From Pseudonocardia sp. 73-21 (lineage in GTDB: Bacteria; Actinomycetota; Actinomycetes; Mycobacteriales; Pseudonocardiaceae), in contig NZ_MKVV01000038.1 of assembly GCF_001899645.1 (NCBI RefSeq), positions 49,771 to 113,770 on the forward strand: a DNA stretch of 64,000 bases, written 5' to 3'. The translations under genes and the position numbers were made by a program. Shown in pieces: positions 27,619 through 35,729 of this stretch (positions within the stretch are counted from its first letter, which is position 1; each line of letters opens with the position of its first letter). The notes below the pieces were generated by a model, which had not been told where the DNA came from, did not search any database, and saw only the letters and a list, made by a program, of their open reading frames with translations.

Positions 27619-28998
27619 TCAGCGCTCGTCCACGACCCGGCGGGCCTTGAATGTGGTCTCCGGCAGCGTGCCCGGCTTGAGCAGCTCCACCGGGACCCGG
27701 ATGGCCACCGACCGACGGAGCGCGTCCTCCGTGCGCCGGACGAGCTCCGCCCGGCGGGCGTCACCGTCGCCGGGAGCGAGGGCGTCCAGCTGGGCGAGCG
27801 CGGCGTGGCCGAGCTCGGCCTGCACGGTCAGCTCGTCGAGCGCACCGACCTTGCGCACCAGGATCCGGAACTCCGGACCCAGCTCCGGCACCGTGCGCAG
27901 ACCCGTTTCGATCGCGCTCGGGAACACGTTGGCGCCGCGGACGACGAGCATGTCGTCGAGCCGGCCGAGGATACCCTCGGGCAGGCGCGGGTAGGTGCGC
28001 CCGCACGGGCACGGGTCGTCGGCGAGGTAGGTCTCGTCGCCGGGGGCGAAGCGGATCATCGGCTGTGAGTCGCGCCAGAGGTGCGTGTAGACGACGGCGC
28101 CGCGCTCCCCCACCGGGATCGGGACGTTCGGGTCGGCGGCGCTGACGACCTCGGTGAACACCTCGTCGGTGTAGAGATGGGTGCCCGTGCCCGCGGTACA
28201 GCCGACGCTGGTCTGGAACGGGTACATCTCCGACGTCGATCCGGCGTCGGCGACGGTGGCGCCCCACCCCTCCTCGATGATCGCCCGCGTGCCCGGCAGG
28301 CTGCCGCCCGGCTCGCCCCCGACCAGGAGGTGCCGGATCGTGTTCGCCCGCAGGTCGATGCCCATGCGCTCCGCCACCGACAGCAGGTGGATGCAGTACG
28401 ACGGGGTGGCACTGAAGATCGTGGACCCGAGCCGTTCGATCAGCTCGAGGTGCTTCTCGGAGTCGGTGACGCCCAGCGGGAACAGCGTGGCCCCGATGCG
28501 CTCGGCGCCCTGGACCACGCCCCAGCCGCCGAAGAACAGCCCGAACGGGAACCCGACCTGCACGATGTCGTCGGGCCGCACGCCCGCGCACCACTGCGCC
28601 ATGGCGTGCACCTCGCCCGCCCGCTCCCAGTCGCCCCGGGACACGGCGTACATCGTCGGGACACCCGAGGTGCCCGACGAGCCGTGGATGCGGGCGATCT
28701 CCCCCGCCGGCAGCGGCCGTGCGTAGCTGCCGAACGGGGGATGCTCCTGCTGGTCGGCCACCAGCATCTTCTTGGTGATCACCGGGACCTTGGTGGTGAA
28801 GTCCTCCAGCGACCGGACCTGGTCGGGATGGAAGCCGTGCGCGTCGTAGAGCCGCCGGTAGAACGGCAGCTCCGCGTACACGTACTGCAGCTGGTGCCGT
28901 ATCCGGTCCAGGATCAGGTGGTCGCGCCGGGCCGGGTCGAGGGTCTCGCGCTCCTCGTCCCAGAACCTCGGGAAGCCCCGGTCGCCGGTGGTGGTCAC
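27619..28998 (-). CDS. Phenylacetate-CoA ligase family protein (PaaK-like)
   Basis: A 459-residue AMP-forming ligase of the PaaK branch. It has the N-terminal LQYVYAELPFYRRLYDAHGFHPD, the P-loop IHGSSGTSGVPTMYAVS, then VGGEPGGSLPGTRAIIEEGWG, STSEMYPF, the Zn/Cys-containing DDPCPCGRTYPRLPEGILGRLDDMLVVRGANVFPSAIE and a C-terminal lysine in TFKARRVV. PaaK proteins activate aryl- or alkyl-acids to CoA thioesters. The start is GTG, one base after the stop of the LLM oxidoreductase gene, so the two form an operon. The aromatic substrate is not established. Confidence 0.88.
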   Translation of the reverse strand: MTTTGDRGFPRFWDEERETLDPARRDHLILDRIRHQLQYVYAELPFYRRLYDAHGFHPDQVRSLEDFTTKVPVITKKMLVADQQEHPPFGSYARPLPAGEIARIHGSSGTSGVPTMYAVSRGDWERAGEVHAMAQWCAGVRPDDIVQVGFPFGLFFGGWGVVQGAERIGATLFPLGVTDSEKHLELIERLGSTIFSATPSYCIHLLSVAERMGIDLRANTIRHLLVGGEPGGSLPGTRAIIEEGWGATVADAGSTSEMYPFQTSVGCTAGTGTHLYTDEVFTEVVSAADPNVPIPVGERGAVVYTHLWRDSQPMIRFAPGDETYLADDPCPCGRTYPRLPEGILGRLDDMLVVRGANVFPSAIETGLRTVPELGPEFRILVRKVGALDELTVQAELGHAALAQLDALAPGDGDARRAELVRRTEDALRRSVAIRVPVELLKPGTLPETTFKARRVVDER

Positions 28999-28999
28999 G

Positions 29000-30106
29000 T
29001 CAGGAGATGCCCAGCGCCACGTTGGCCAGCCGCTGGCGGCGGGCCATGTTCTCCCGCTTGGTGAACTGCGGCATCACGTAGCGCGCGAACATCTCCAGCG
29101 AGCGGTTCCACTTGTCGGTGGTGACCCAGTCGCGGCAGTTGATCAGCAACGTGCCGAAGCCGCCGGTGGCGTCCTCGATCTCGTGGAGCTGACGGATGCA
29201 GTCGTCCGGGCTGCCGATGACCCACGGGATGTTCTCGGCCATCCACTCGAACGTGAGATCGGCGTCGGGCATCGCCTCGTCCTTCTTCATGAGCGCGCCG
29301 AGACCGAGACCGAGCAGATAGTCGTAGGAAAGCTTGACGCCCTCGCGGATGTCGCGCATTGCCTGGTTCTTGTCGTCGGTGACGTAGACCTCGCGGACGA
29401 TGCGCCAGTTCTCGCGCGTGACGGCCGGATCGATGCCCGCCGCCCCACCGGCGTCGAGCATGGCCTTGCCCATGCCCACCAGGTCGGGCATCGGGTAGCT
29501 GCCGTTGTCGATCGGGGCGAAGTGCACGCTCAGCGGCTTCCAGCCCCGGTCCCCGCACTTCGCGTAGTTGTGCAGGCCGGTGAGGCCGGCGATCGCGAAC
29601 GGCGGCACCTCCTGGTACGGCCCGACCTGCAGCTGCCGGTTCTCGTACTTCCAGTAGACGCCCTCGTAGGTGACCGGGTCCTCGGACGTCAGGAGCTGCC
29701 AGATGATCTCCAGCGCCTCGTTGGTGCGCGGCGCGGCCTCCGACGGCTCGAGCCCGAACAGCACCTTGTCGGTGGGCAGGCCGCCGCCGCCGAATCCGTA
29801 CTCGAGCCGGCCGTGGGTGAGGTGGTCGAGGAACGCGAGGCGCTCCGCGACCATGAAGGGGTCCTGGTAGGGCAGGTTGACCACGCCGGTGCCCAGCCGG
29901 ATCCGGTGGGTCACCGCCGACGCCTTGGCGATCATGTACTCGGGGACGGGGACGTTCTCGAAGCCGCCGGTGTGGTGCTCGCCGATCCAGAACTCGTCGA
30001 ATCCGAGGCGCTCGGCCTCCACGATCGCGGCGATGTCGCGGTCGTAGGACAGCGTCCAGTTCTCGATCGGCGGGTGCTCCGGCATGGTGAAAAACCCGAA
30101 CTTCAT
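29000..30106 (-). CDS. LLM-class flavin-dependent oxidoreductase (luciferase-like)
   Basis: A 368-residue bacterial-luciferase-like TIM-barrel protein. It starts MKFGFFTMPEHPP, with DEFWIGEHHTGGFENVPVPEYMIAKAS, RIRLGTGVVNLPYQDPFMVAERLAFLDHLTHGRLEYGFGGG and a C-terminal GSPDDCIRQLHEI. FMN- or F420-dependent members oxidise terpenoid ketones, long-chain compounds or sulfonates. The ATG 30106 is followed by the typical KFGFF strand. It is cotranscribed with the PaaK-like ligase and divergent from the DUF35-thiolase-P450 operon over an intergenic region with inverted repeats. The paired reductase would have to come from elsewhere. Confidence 0.88.
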   Translation of the reverse strand: MKFGFFTMPEHPPIENWTLSYDRDIAAIVEAERLGFDEFWIGEHHTGGFENVPVPEYMIAKASAVTHRIRLGTGVVNLPYQDPFMVAERLAFLDHLTHGRLEYGFGGGGLPTDKVLFGLEPSEAAPRTNEALEIIWQLLTSEDPVTYEGVYWKYENRQLQVGPYQEVPPFAIAGLTGLHNYAKCGDRGWKPLSVHFAPIDNGSYPMPDLVGMGKAMLDAGGAAGIDPAVTRENWRIVREVYVTDDKNQAMRDIREGVKLSYDYLLGLGLGALMKKDEAMPDADLTFEWMAENIPWVIGSPDDCIRQLHEIEDATGGFGTLLINCRDWVTTDKWNRSLEMFARYVMPQFTKRENMARRQRLANVALGIS

Positions 30107-30156
30107 CGATCGGTCCTCTCCTGGAGTGAGCACAAACAGCGGTTCGGTTACGAGGG

Positions 30157-30223
30157 CTCCGCAACTGTGGCGCGCACCACGTCGTGGTGTCAACCGCCAC
30201 CCGACCGCCTCACCGTTGCGGAG
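30157..30223. promoter_or_regulatory. Inverted repeat in the LLM/DUF35 divergent promoter
   Basis: CTCCGCAAC (30157-30165) is matched by GTTGCGGAG (30215-30223). A second pair, TCGGTTAC (30144-30151) and GTAACCGA (30265-30272), is nested around it with the same symmetry centre within about 20 bases. The 140-base region controls two operons of the catabolic island, so these are candidate sites for one of the two TetR proteins. Confidence 0.5.
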
Positions 30224-30245
30224 TTGCGCTCAAGGAGGCACTCTC

Positions 30246-30656
30246 GTGACCGACCGAGAGTTTGGTAACCGACGAACGGAGGACGCGGTGTCCCAGCCGA
30301 GCACCGTCGACCCCCGCCCCCGGGTGGAGCAGGGCCCCGACGGCCGGTACCGCGTCGAGGGCATCCGGTGCCCGTCCTGCGGCGAGGTCGCCGCGTTCGC
30401 CTGGCCCCGGTGCCCCGCCTGCCGCTCCGGCGTCGGGCCCGCGTCCTTCGGCCCGGACGGCACCGTGTGGAGCTCCACCGTGGTGCGCATCCCGGTGCCC
30501 GGGCGCACCCCGCCCTACGTGCTCGCCTACGTCGACCTCGACGACGGCCCGCGCGTGCTGGCCCACGTCACCGGCCCCGGTGCGCCGATCGGCGGCCGCG
30601 TCCGGCTCGCGCCGCCCTCCGCCGACGGTGACGTGACGGTCGAGGTCCTGGCATGA
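30246..30656 (+). CDS. DUF35 OB-fold/zinc-ribbon acyl-CoA-associated protein
   Basis: A 136-residue DUF35 protein. The zinc ribbon is C42-P-S-C45 ... C56-P-A-C59, followed by an OB-fold (TVWSSTVVRIPVPGRTPPYVLAYVDLDDGPRVLAHV). DUF35 proteins pair with thiolases, for example ChsH2 with Ltp2 in steroid side-chain removal, and channel acyl-CoA to the partner. The start is GTG 30246, because AAGGAGG stands 7 bases upstream; GTG 30288 behind GGAGG is a shorter alternative. The stop overlaps the thiolase ATG (ATGA), strong support for a complex. Confidence 0.85.
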   Translation: MTDREFGNRRTEDAVSQPSTVDPRPRVEQGPDGRYRVEGIRCPSCGEVAAFAWPRCPACRSGVGPASFGPDGTVWSSTVVRIPVPGRTPPYVLAYVDLDDGPRVLAHVTGPGAPIGGRVRLAPPSADGDVTVEVLA

Positions 30657-31780
30657 CGGTCGCCGTGCACGGCGTCGGCACCTCCCACTTCGGGCGCCAA
30701 CCCCACCGGGACCTCGTCGCGCTGGCCGCCGATGCGGTGCAGGAGGCATTCCTCGACGCCGGCACCGACGACATCGACGCCGTCTGGGTGGGCACGGTGT
30801 TCGGCCCGCCCGGGGTGGCCCAGCGCGTGCTGCGCGCGATGGGCGTCACCGGGATCCCGGTCGTCACCGTCGAGAACGCCTGTGCCAGCGGCACCACCGC
30901 GTTCGCCGAGGCCCACGAGGCGGTGCGCACGGGACGCCACGGCCGGGTCCTCGCGCTCGGGCTGGAGCAGATGAGCACCGCGTTCGCCGGGGCCATCACA
31001 CCCGAGCCCACCGATCCCGAAGGACGCTCGGGGCTGGCCCTGCCCGCGCTGTACGCGATGGCCGCGGCCCGCTACCTGCACCTGGGCCTGGCCACCCCCG
31101 AGCAGCTCGCCGCCGTGTCGGTCAAGAACCACGCCCACGCCCTGCACAACCCGCGCGCCCAGTACTCCGGCCGCCACACCGTGGCCGAGGTGCTCGCGTC
31201 CCGCATGATCGCCGACCCGCTGACGCTGCTGCAGTGCTGCCCCACGTCCGACGGGGCGGCGGCCGCGGTGCTCGCGCCCGCCACCGGCGGGGCTCGCGAG
31301 GTGACCGTGCGCGGGGTCGCCCTGCGCAGCGGCGCGCCCTGGAACCACCGCTCCCCGCACGTGTGGGGCCACGATCTCGTGCGGCGGACGGCCATGGACG
31401 CCTTCGCCGCGGCCGAGCTCCTCGACGCGACCGACGTCGACGTCGCCGAGGTGCACGACGCGTTCACGATCGGCGAGATCGTCACCACGGAGGCGCTCGG
31501 TTTCGTGGCGCCCGGCGACGGAGGCAAGGCCGCCGCGGCCGGGGTGACCGCGCTGGGGGGCGTACTGCCGGTGAACCCGTCGGGCGGGCTGCTGTCGCGC
31601 GGGCATCCGCTGGGGGCCACCGGGCTGGCGCAGCTCGCCGAGATCGTCTGGCAGCTGCGCGGGGAGGCCAGGGGCCGCCAGGTGGAGGGTGCCCGGCTCG
31701 GGCTGGTCGAGACCATGGGCGGCGGCGTGTCCGTGCTCGACGGCAACTCGTGTGTGGTCGCCGTGCTGGAGGCGCCGTGA
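30653..31780 (+). CDS. Thiolase / lipid-transfer-protein-type acyl-CoA C-acyltransferase
   Basis: A 375-residue thiolase-superfamily protein. The nucleophile region is TVENACASGTTAFAEA (C77). Other catalytic motifs are VAEVHDAFTIGE and NPSGGLLSRGHPLGATGLAQ. The second catalytic cysteine of biosynthetic thiolases (C-x-G near the end) is replaced by ETMGGGVSV, as in the SCP2/Ltp-type subgroup that works with DUF35. It overlaps both DUF35 (ATGA) and P450 (GTGA), so all three are translated together. It may cleave a beta-ketoacyl-CoA or act as a retro-aldolase. Confidence 0.88.
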   Translation: MTVAVHGVGTSHFGRQPHRDLVALAADAVQEAFLDAGTDDIDAVWVGTVFGPPGVAQRVLRAMGVTGIPVVTVENACASGTTAFAEAHEAVRTGRHGRVLALGLEQMSTAFAGAITPEPTDPEGRSGLALPALYAMAAARYLHLGLATPEQLAAVSVKNHAHALHNPRAQYSGRHTVAEVLASRMIADPLTLLQCCPTSDGAAAAVLAPATGGAREVTVRGVALRSGAPWNHRSPHVWGHDLVRRTAMDAFAAAELLDATDVDVAEVHDAFTIGEIVTTEALGFVAPGDGGKAAAAGVTALGGVLPVNPSGGLLSRGHPLGATGLAQLAEIVWQLRGEARGRQVEGARLGLVETMGGGVSVLDGNSCVVAVLEAP

Positions 31781-33012
31781 CCGCGCTCGACCTCGCGACG
31801 GCCGACATGCTGGGCCCCGACGCCGTGGCGGATCCCTATCCGCTGCTCACCGCGCTGCGCGAGCACGACCCGGTGCACTGGAGCGCGCGGTACCGGTCGT
31901 GGTTCGTCACCCGCTTCGACGACGTGTCCGACGCCCTGCGCGACGAGCGCTTCTCCTCCGACCGGATCGCGCCCTACCGCCGCGCCCGGCTCGACGGGCC
32001 CGGCACCGACCCCGCGCTGCGGGCCGCGTTCGGGGTGCTCGAGGACTGGATGGTGTTCAAGGACCCGCCCGACCACACGCGCCTGCGCAAGCTGCTCAGC
32101 CGCGCGTTCACCCCGCGCGCGGTCAACCGGATGCGGCCCCGGATCGGCGAGATCGCCGACGGCCTGCTCGGCGCCGTCACCGGGAACGGGTCGGGCCGCG
32201 CCGATCTCATCGCCGACTATGCCTACCCGCTCACGGCGTCGGTGATCGCGGAGATGCTGGGCGTGCCCCGGGCGGACCAGGCGCGCTTCAAGGACTGGTC
32301 CGACCAGATCACCGGGCTCGTGTTCGGCGGCATGGGCGACGCCGACCGGCACACCCTCGGCGCCCACGGCATGGCCGAGCTCACCGACTACCTGTCCGGG
32401 CTCGTCGCCGCGCACGAACGCGAGCCCGCCGACGACCTCCTCTCGGCCCTGATCAGCGCGCGGGACGCCGACGACGCCCTGAGCCACGACGAGGTCATCG
32501 CCACCGGTGTGCTGCTGCTGTTCGCGGGACACGAGACCACCACCAACCTGATCGGCAACGGCCTGCTCGCGCTGCTGCACCACCCCGACCAGCGCGCGCT
32601 GCTCGACGCCGATCCGTCCCTGGTGGACGGCGCCGTGGAGGAGATGATGCGCTTCGACGGGCCGGCGAAGACCGTGGCCCGCCTGATGGGCGCCGACGTC
32701 GACCTGCGGGGACACACGCTGCGCCGCGGCGAGCGGGTGTTCCTCTGCCCGTCGTCGGCCAACCGGGATCCCGCGGTGTTCGACGACCCCGACCGGTTCG
32801 ACATCACCCGCCGCCAGGGCCGCCAGCTGGGGTTCGGCGTCGGCATGCACTACTGCCTCGGGGCCCCGCTCGCCCGGTTGGAGTCGGCCATCGCCGTCCC
32901 CCGCGCGCTGCGGGCCCTGCCGGGGCTGCGACCCGACGACGGCGAGCTGCGCTGGCACCCCGTGCTGCTCTCGCGCGGGATGGAGCGCTTTCCGGTGCGT
33001 TTCGACGCCTGA
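31777..33012 (+). CDS. Cytochrome P450
   Basis: A 411-residue soluble P450. The I-helix is LLLFAGHETTTNL (about 246-258), the ExxR motif EEMMR, and the heme loop FGVGMHYCLGAPLARLE with the thiolate Cys at about 360. It resembles actinobacterial CYP families that hydroxylate terpenoids, fatty acids or steroids. The start is GTG 31777 overlapping the thiolase TGA. No ferredoxin or ferredoxin reductase gene is in the island, so redox partners must be supplied from elsewhere. It is convergent with the SDR gene, 22 bases away. Confidence 0.92.
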   Translation: MTALDLATADMLGPDAVADPYPLLTALREHDPVHWSARYRSWFVTRFDDVSDALRDERFSSDRIAPYRRARLDGPGTDPALRAAFGVLEDWMVFKDPPDHTRLRKLLSRAFTPRAVNRMRPRIGEIADGLLGAVTGNGSGRADLIADYAYPLTASVIAEMLGVPRADQARFKDWSDQITGLVFGGMGDADRHTLGAHGMAELTDYLSGLVAAHEREPADDLLSALISARDADDALSHDEVIATGVLLLFAGHETTTNLIGNGLLALLHHPDQRALLDADPSLVDGAVEEMMRFDGPAKTVARLMGADVDLRGHTLRRGERVFLCPSSANRDPAVFDDPDRFDITRRQGRQLGFGVGMHYCLGAPLARLESAIAVPRALRALPGLRPDDGELRWHPVLLSRGMERFPVRFDA

Positions 33013-33034
33013 GCCGCTTCGGTGCATGGCCCGA

Positions 33035-33811
33035 TCAGTGCATGGCCCAGCCGCCGTCGACGGACAGCGTGGCGCCGGTGACGTACGAACCGGCGTCGGA
33101 CGCGAGCAGCAGCAGCGGTCCGGCCAGCTCCTCGAGCCGGCCGACCCGGCCCAGCGGCGTGCGCGCGACGACCCGGGCCAGACCGGCCTCGTGCGCCAGC
33201 AGCGGTGCCGTCAGCTCGGACGCGAAGAACCCCGGAGCCAGCGCGTTGACGCGGATGCCGTGGCGCCCCGACCACTGCTGGGCGAGGTCGCGCGTCATCC
33301 CCAGCAACCCCGCCTTCGACGCGGTGTAGGCGGCCTGCGGCACGTCACCCGGGCGCAGGCCGAGCGCCGAGGCGATGTTCACGATCGACCCGCCGGCCCC
33401 GGCCGCGATCATCGCCCGCCCGGCCGCGGTCGCCATCTGGAGGGCGCCGGTGAGGTTCACCGCGAACAGCCCGGCCACCTGCTGCGGCTCGTCGCGTTCG
33501 GCCCGCGCGGCGTAGCCCGTGCCGGCGTTGTTGACCAGGACGTGCAGGCCGCCCAGCTCCCGGACGGCCGCGTCGACGAGTGCGTCGCAGTCCGCCGGGT
33601 CGGTCACGTCGGTGCGCACCGCGACGCAGCGACGGCCCGCGGCGAGCACGGCGTCGCGCACCGAGTCCAGCTCGTCGGTGCGTCGGGCCCCGATCGCCAC
33701 GTCGGCTCCGGCCTCGGCCAGCACCTGCGCGAAGAACGCCCCGAGGCCCGACGACGCCCCGGTGACGACGGCGACCCGGCCGTCGAGCCGGAAGGAGGGT
33801 CCGGCGCTCAC
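33035..33811 (-). CDS. Short-chain dehydrogenase/reductase
   Basis: A 258-residue classical SDR. The cofactor motif is VAVVTGASSGLGAFFAQVLAEAG, then NNAGTGY, the catalytic Ser in IVNIASALGLR, and AYTASKAGL (YxxxK). A C-terminal PGFFASEL and YVTGATLSVDGGW complete the fold. The ARR after the second strand suggests NADP(H). The start is GTG 33811 overlapping the TetR stop (GTGA). In the island it would oxidise an alcohol made by the P450 to a ketone for the Baeyer-Villiger enzyme; that role is inferred. Confidence 0.9.
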   Translation of the reverse strand: MSAGPSFRLDGRVAVVTGASSGLGAFFAQVLAEAGADVAIGARRTDELDSVRDAVLAAGRRCVAVRTDVTDPADCDALVDAAVRELGGLHVLVNNAGTGYAARAERDEPQQVAGLFAVNLTGALQMATAAGRAMIAAGAGGSIVNIASALGLRPGDVPQAAYTASKAGLLGMTRDLAQQWSGRHGIRVNALAPGFFASELTAPLLAHEAGLARVVARTPLGRVGRLEELAGPLLLLASDAGSYVTGATLSVDGGWAMH

Positions 33812-34461
33812 GGGGCGACCGCGAGGGTGGTCTGCACCCCGGCCGGCGGCATCGACCGGGCCAGTGCCCGCATGCTGCCCCCGGCGATCAGCCCGCCCAG
33901 GGCCAGCGCGAACAGCTCGTCGGCGAGCTCCAGATCCGCCTCCTCCCCGCGCGGGGTGAACCAGTGCTGCATCCAGTCGAGCATCCCGACGGTGGCGCGC
34001 GCGACCATGCGCGGCTCCCCCGGCAGCGAGAACTCCCCCGACGCCACACCCTCGGCGAGCAGCGCCTCGACGGCGGCCATGTACTGGCCGTCCATCTCCC
34101 GGAACTCGGCGAACCGGGGCGACTGCACGACGTGGCCGAGATGGCGCAGGTACACGAAGGCCGCCGGGTACCACTCGCTGAAGATGCGCACCTGCATCCG
34201 GATCAGCTCCCGCAGCCGGACGGAGACGCTGCTGCTGGTGTCGGCCCCGAGCCTCTCCAGCTCGGCGAGCAGCGCGCGGGCGGGCTGCTCCACGACGGCG
34301 AGGAGCAGCTCCTCCTTGCTCCCGACGTAGTTGTAGATGCTGCCCTTGAGGATCCCGACGCGGGCGCCGATGCCTTCCAGCGTCGCGTTCTCGTATCCGT
34401 GCTCGCGGAACTCCTGGCCCGCGGCGAGCAGGATCTCCGGCCACCGGCTCGGACGGGGCAT
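33808..34461 (-). CDS. TetR-family regulator paired with the SDR
   Basis: A 217-residue TetR protein: SRWPEILLAAGQEFREHGYENATLEGIGARVGILKGSIYNYVGSKEELLLAV is the DNA-binding domain, followed by an all-helical effector domain with FSEWYPAAFVYLRHLGHVVQ. The KGSIYNY recognition helix resembles KstR2/FadR-like repressors of catabolic genes. It is the first gene of a two-gene operon with the SDR. Together with the TetR at 22192-22785 it brackets the island. Confidence 0.88.
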   Translation of the reverse strand: MPRPSRWPEILLAAGQEFREHGYENATLEGIGARVGILKGSIYNYVGSKEELLLAVVEQPARALLAELERLGADTSSSVSVRLRELIRMQVRIFSEWYPAAFVYLRHLGHVVQSPRFAEFREMDGQYMAAVEALLAEGVASGEFSLPGEPRMVARATVGMLDWMQHWFTPRGEEADLELADELFALALGGLIAGGSMRALARSMPPAGVQTTLAVAP

Positions 34462-34526
34462 CGGCTGCTCCTGACGTTCGGGGACCCGATCGTAGCCAAA
34501 CCCGGGTCGGCAACCACGTCGCACGA

Positions 34527-35273
34527 TCACACGTGCGCCCGGGTCACGAGGTGCTGCTGCACCAGCGTCCAGACGTTCTGGGTGAGCCAGTACAGCAGGA
34601 TCCCGATCGGCAACGGGAAGAAGGCACCTCCCACGAGCGCACCGAGCGGGAGGACCCACGGCGTCCAGCGCAGGTACGCGGGCGCGTCCGGCTGCCTCGC
34701 GGCGTGCCGGGCCGAGAAGAACGTGGCCGCCGCGGCGAGCAGCATCAGCGGGACCGCGACGAGAGCGACGTCGAGGCGTCCGGTACCGAGCGCGTCGAGC
34801 GCCTGTTGCGGCATCGACAGGTACCCCGACAGGGGCGCCCCGAACAGCCGGGCCGCCAGGAACGACGACACCTCGCCGGCGCCCAGCGCGTAGTCGGTGG
34901 AGCCCGCCGCGATCGCGTGCAGCACGTGCAGCAGGCCGAGGACGACGGGCAGCTGCACCACCGCCGGCAGCAGCGTGCTCCACACGCTCACCCCGTTGGC
35001 CTTCTGCAGGGCCGCGGTCTCCCGGGCGAGACGGGCGGGGTCGCCGGCGTGGCGGCGGCGCAGCTCCGCGAGCTGCGGGGCGAGCGCCCGCATCGCGCGG
35101 CCGGAGCGGGCCTGGGCCAGGGCCGGGCGGATCAGCAGGGCACGCAGGGTCAGGACGAGGAACACGACGGACAGGGCCCACGCGGCCCCGCTCACCGGGC
35201 CGAGCAGCAGGCCGAACAGCTGGTGCCAGCACCACAGGACGAAGGAGACGGCGACGTAGACAGGATCGAGCAC
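34527..35273 (-). CDS. YidC/Oxa1-family membrane insertase (second-type, short)
   Basis: A 248-residue YidC core without the large periplasmic domain. Membrane segments are YVAVSFVLWCWHQLFGLLLG, AAWALSVVFLVLTLRALLIRP, WSTLLPAVVQLPVVLGLLHVL, LVAVPLMLLAAAATFFSARH and WVLPLGALVGGAFFPLPIGILLYWLTQNVWTLVQQ. The cytoplasmic helical hairpin contains APQLAELRRRHAGDPARLARE, and ALLIRPALAQ has the conserved arginine. The GTG at 35273 is preceded by GGGAG at good distance; GTG 35285 is possible. It is not in the rnpA-yidC-jag locus, so it is a paralogue. It is followed in cis by no yidD, although a yidD-like gene lies 13 kb upstream. Confidence 0.85.
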   Translation of the reverse strand: MLDPVYVAVSFVLWCWHQLFGLLLGPVSGAAWALSVVFLVLTLRALLIRPALAQARSGRAMRALAPQLAELRRRHAGDPARLARETAALQKANGVSVWSTLLPAVVQLPVVLGLLHVLHAIAAGSTDYALGAGEVSSFLAARLFGAPLSGYLSMPQQALDALGTGRLDVALVAVPLMLLAAAATFFSARHAARQPDAPAYLRWTPWVLPLGALVGGAFFPLPIGILLYWLTQNVWTLVQQHLVTRAHV

Positions 35274-35334
35274 GGGAACTCCCACGGGAAGCCGGAACGG
35301 AGGACGCGGAGTCCGGCGGTGGGAGGTGGAGCGC

Positions 35335-35637
35335 CTACACCGCCGGGAGGAGCCCGGACGGCGCTCGGGAACGGCGGCGGCCTGCGGCGTCGGGATCCCG
35401 CAGGCGGGGGACACCGCGGCGGGCCAGGGCGCGCAGGTGCGCGTGGAGGGCGGCGGCGGGTCCGGTGGACGGGACCGGGCGGACCCGGAGCAGGCACCGG
35501 ACGACCGCGGTGAGCAGCCCCGCGCCGATGACCCCGGCCGCCACCGCCGCGAGCAGCACGGACGGCTCGGTGGACGCGCCCAGGAGCAGGAACACGCCGA
35601 GCAGCACCGCCGCCGACCGAGCCCACGCCTCCCGCAT
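35335..35637 (-). CDS. Small two-helix membrane protein (DUF6412-like)
   Basis: A 100-residue protein with two hydrophobic helices (SAAVLLGVFLLLGASTEP and SVLLAAVAAGVIGAGLLTAVV), then a basic tail with RGVPRLRDPDAAGRRRSRAP. That tail is what I remember of the DUF6412 proteins found beside alternative yidC genes in streptomycetes. It is encoded 61 bases upstream of the yidC-like gene on the same strand. No catalytic motif. Family assignment is from memory and only moderately secure. Confidence 0.6.
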   Translation of the reverse strand: MREAWARSAAVLLGVFLLLGASTEPSVLLAAVAAGVIGAGLLTAVVRCLLRVRPVPSTGPAAALHAHLRALARRGVPRLRDPDAAGRRRSRAPSGLLPAV

Positions 35638-35729
35638 GCGCCCGAGGTTACCCGCAGGGGAGGGGACCGGGACCGGCCCGAAACCGCGGGCAGCCGGGCC
35701 CGCCAGGGTGGCGGTCGGGAGCCCGGAGC

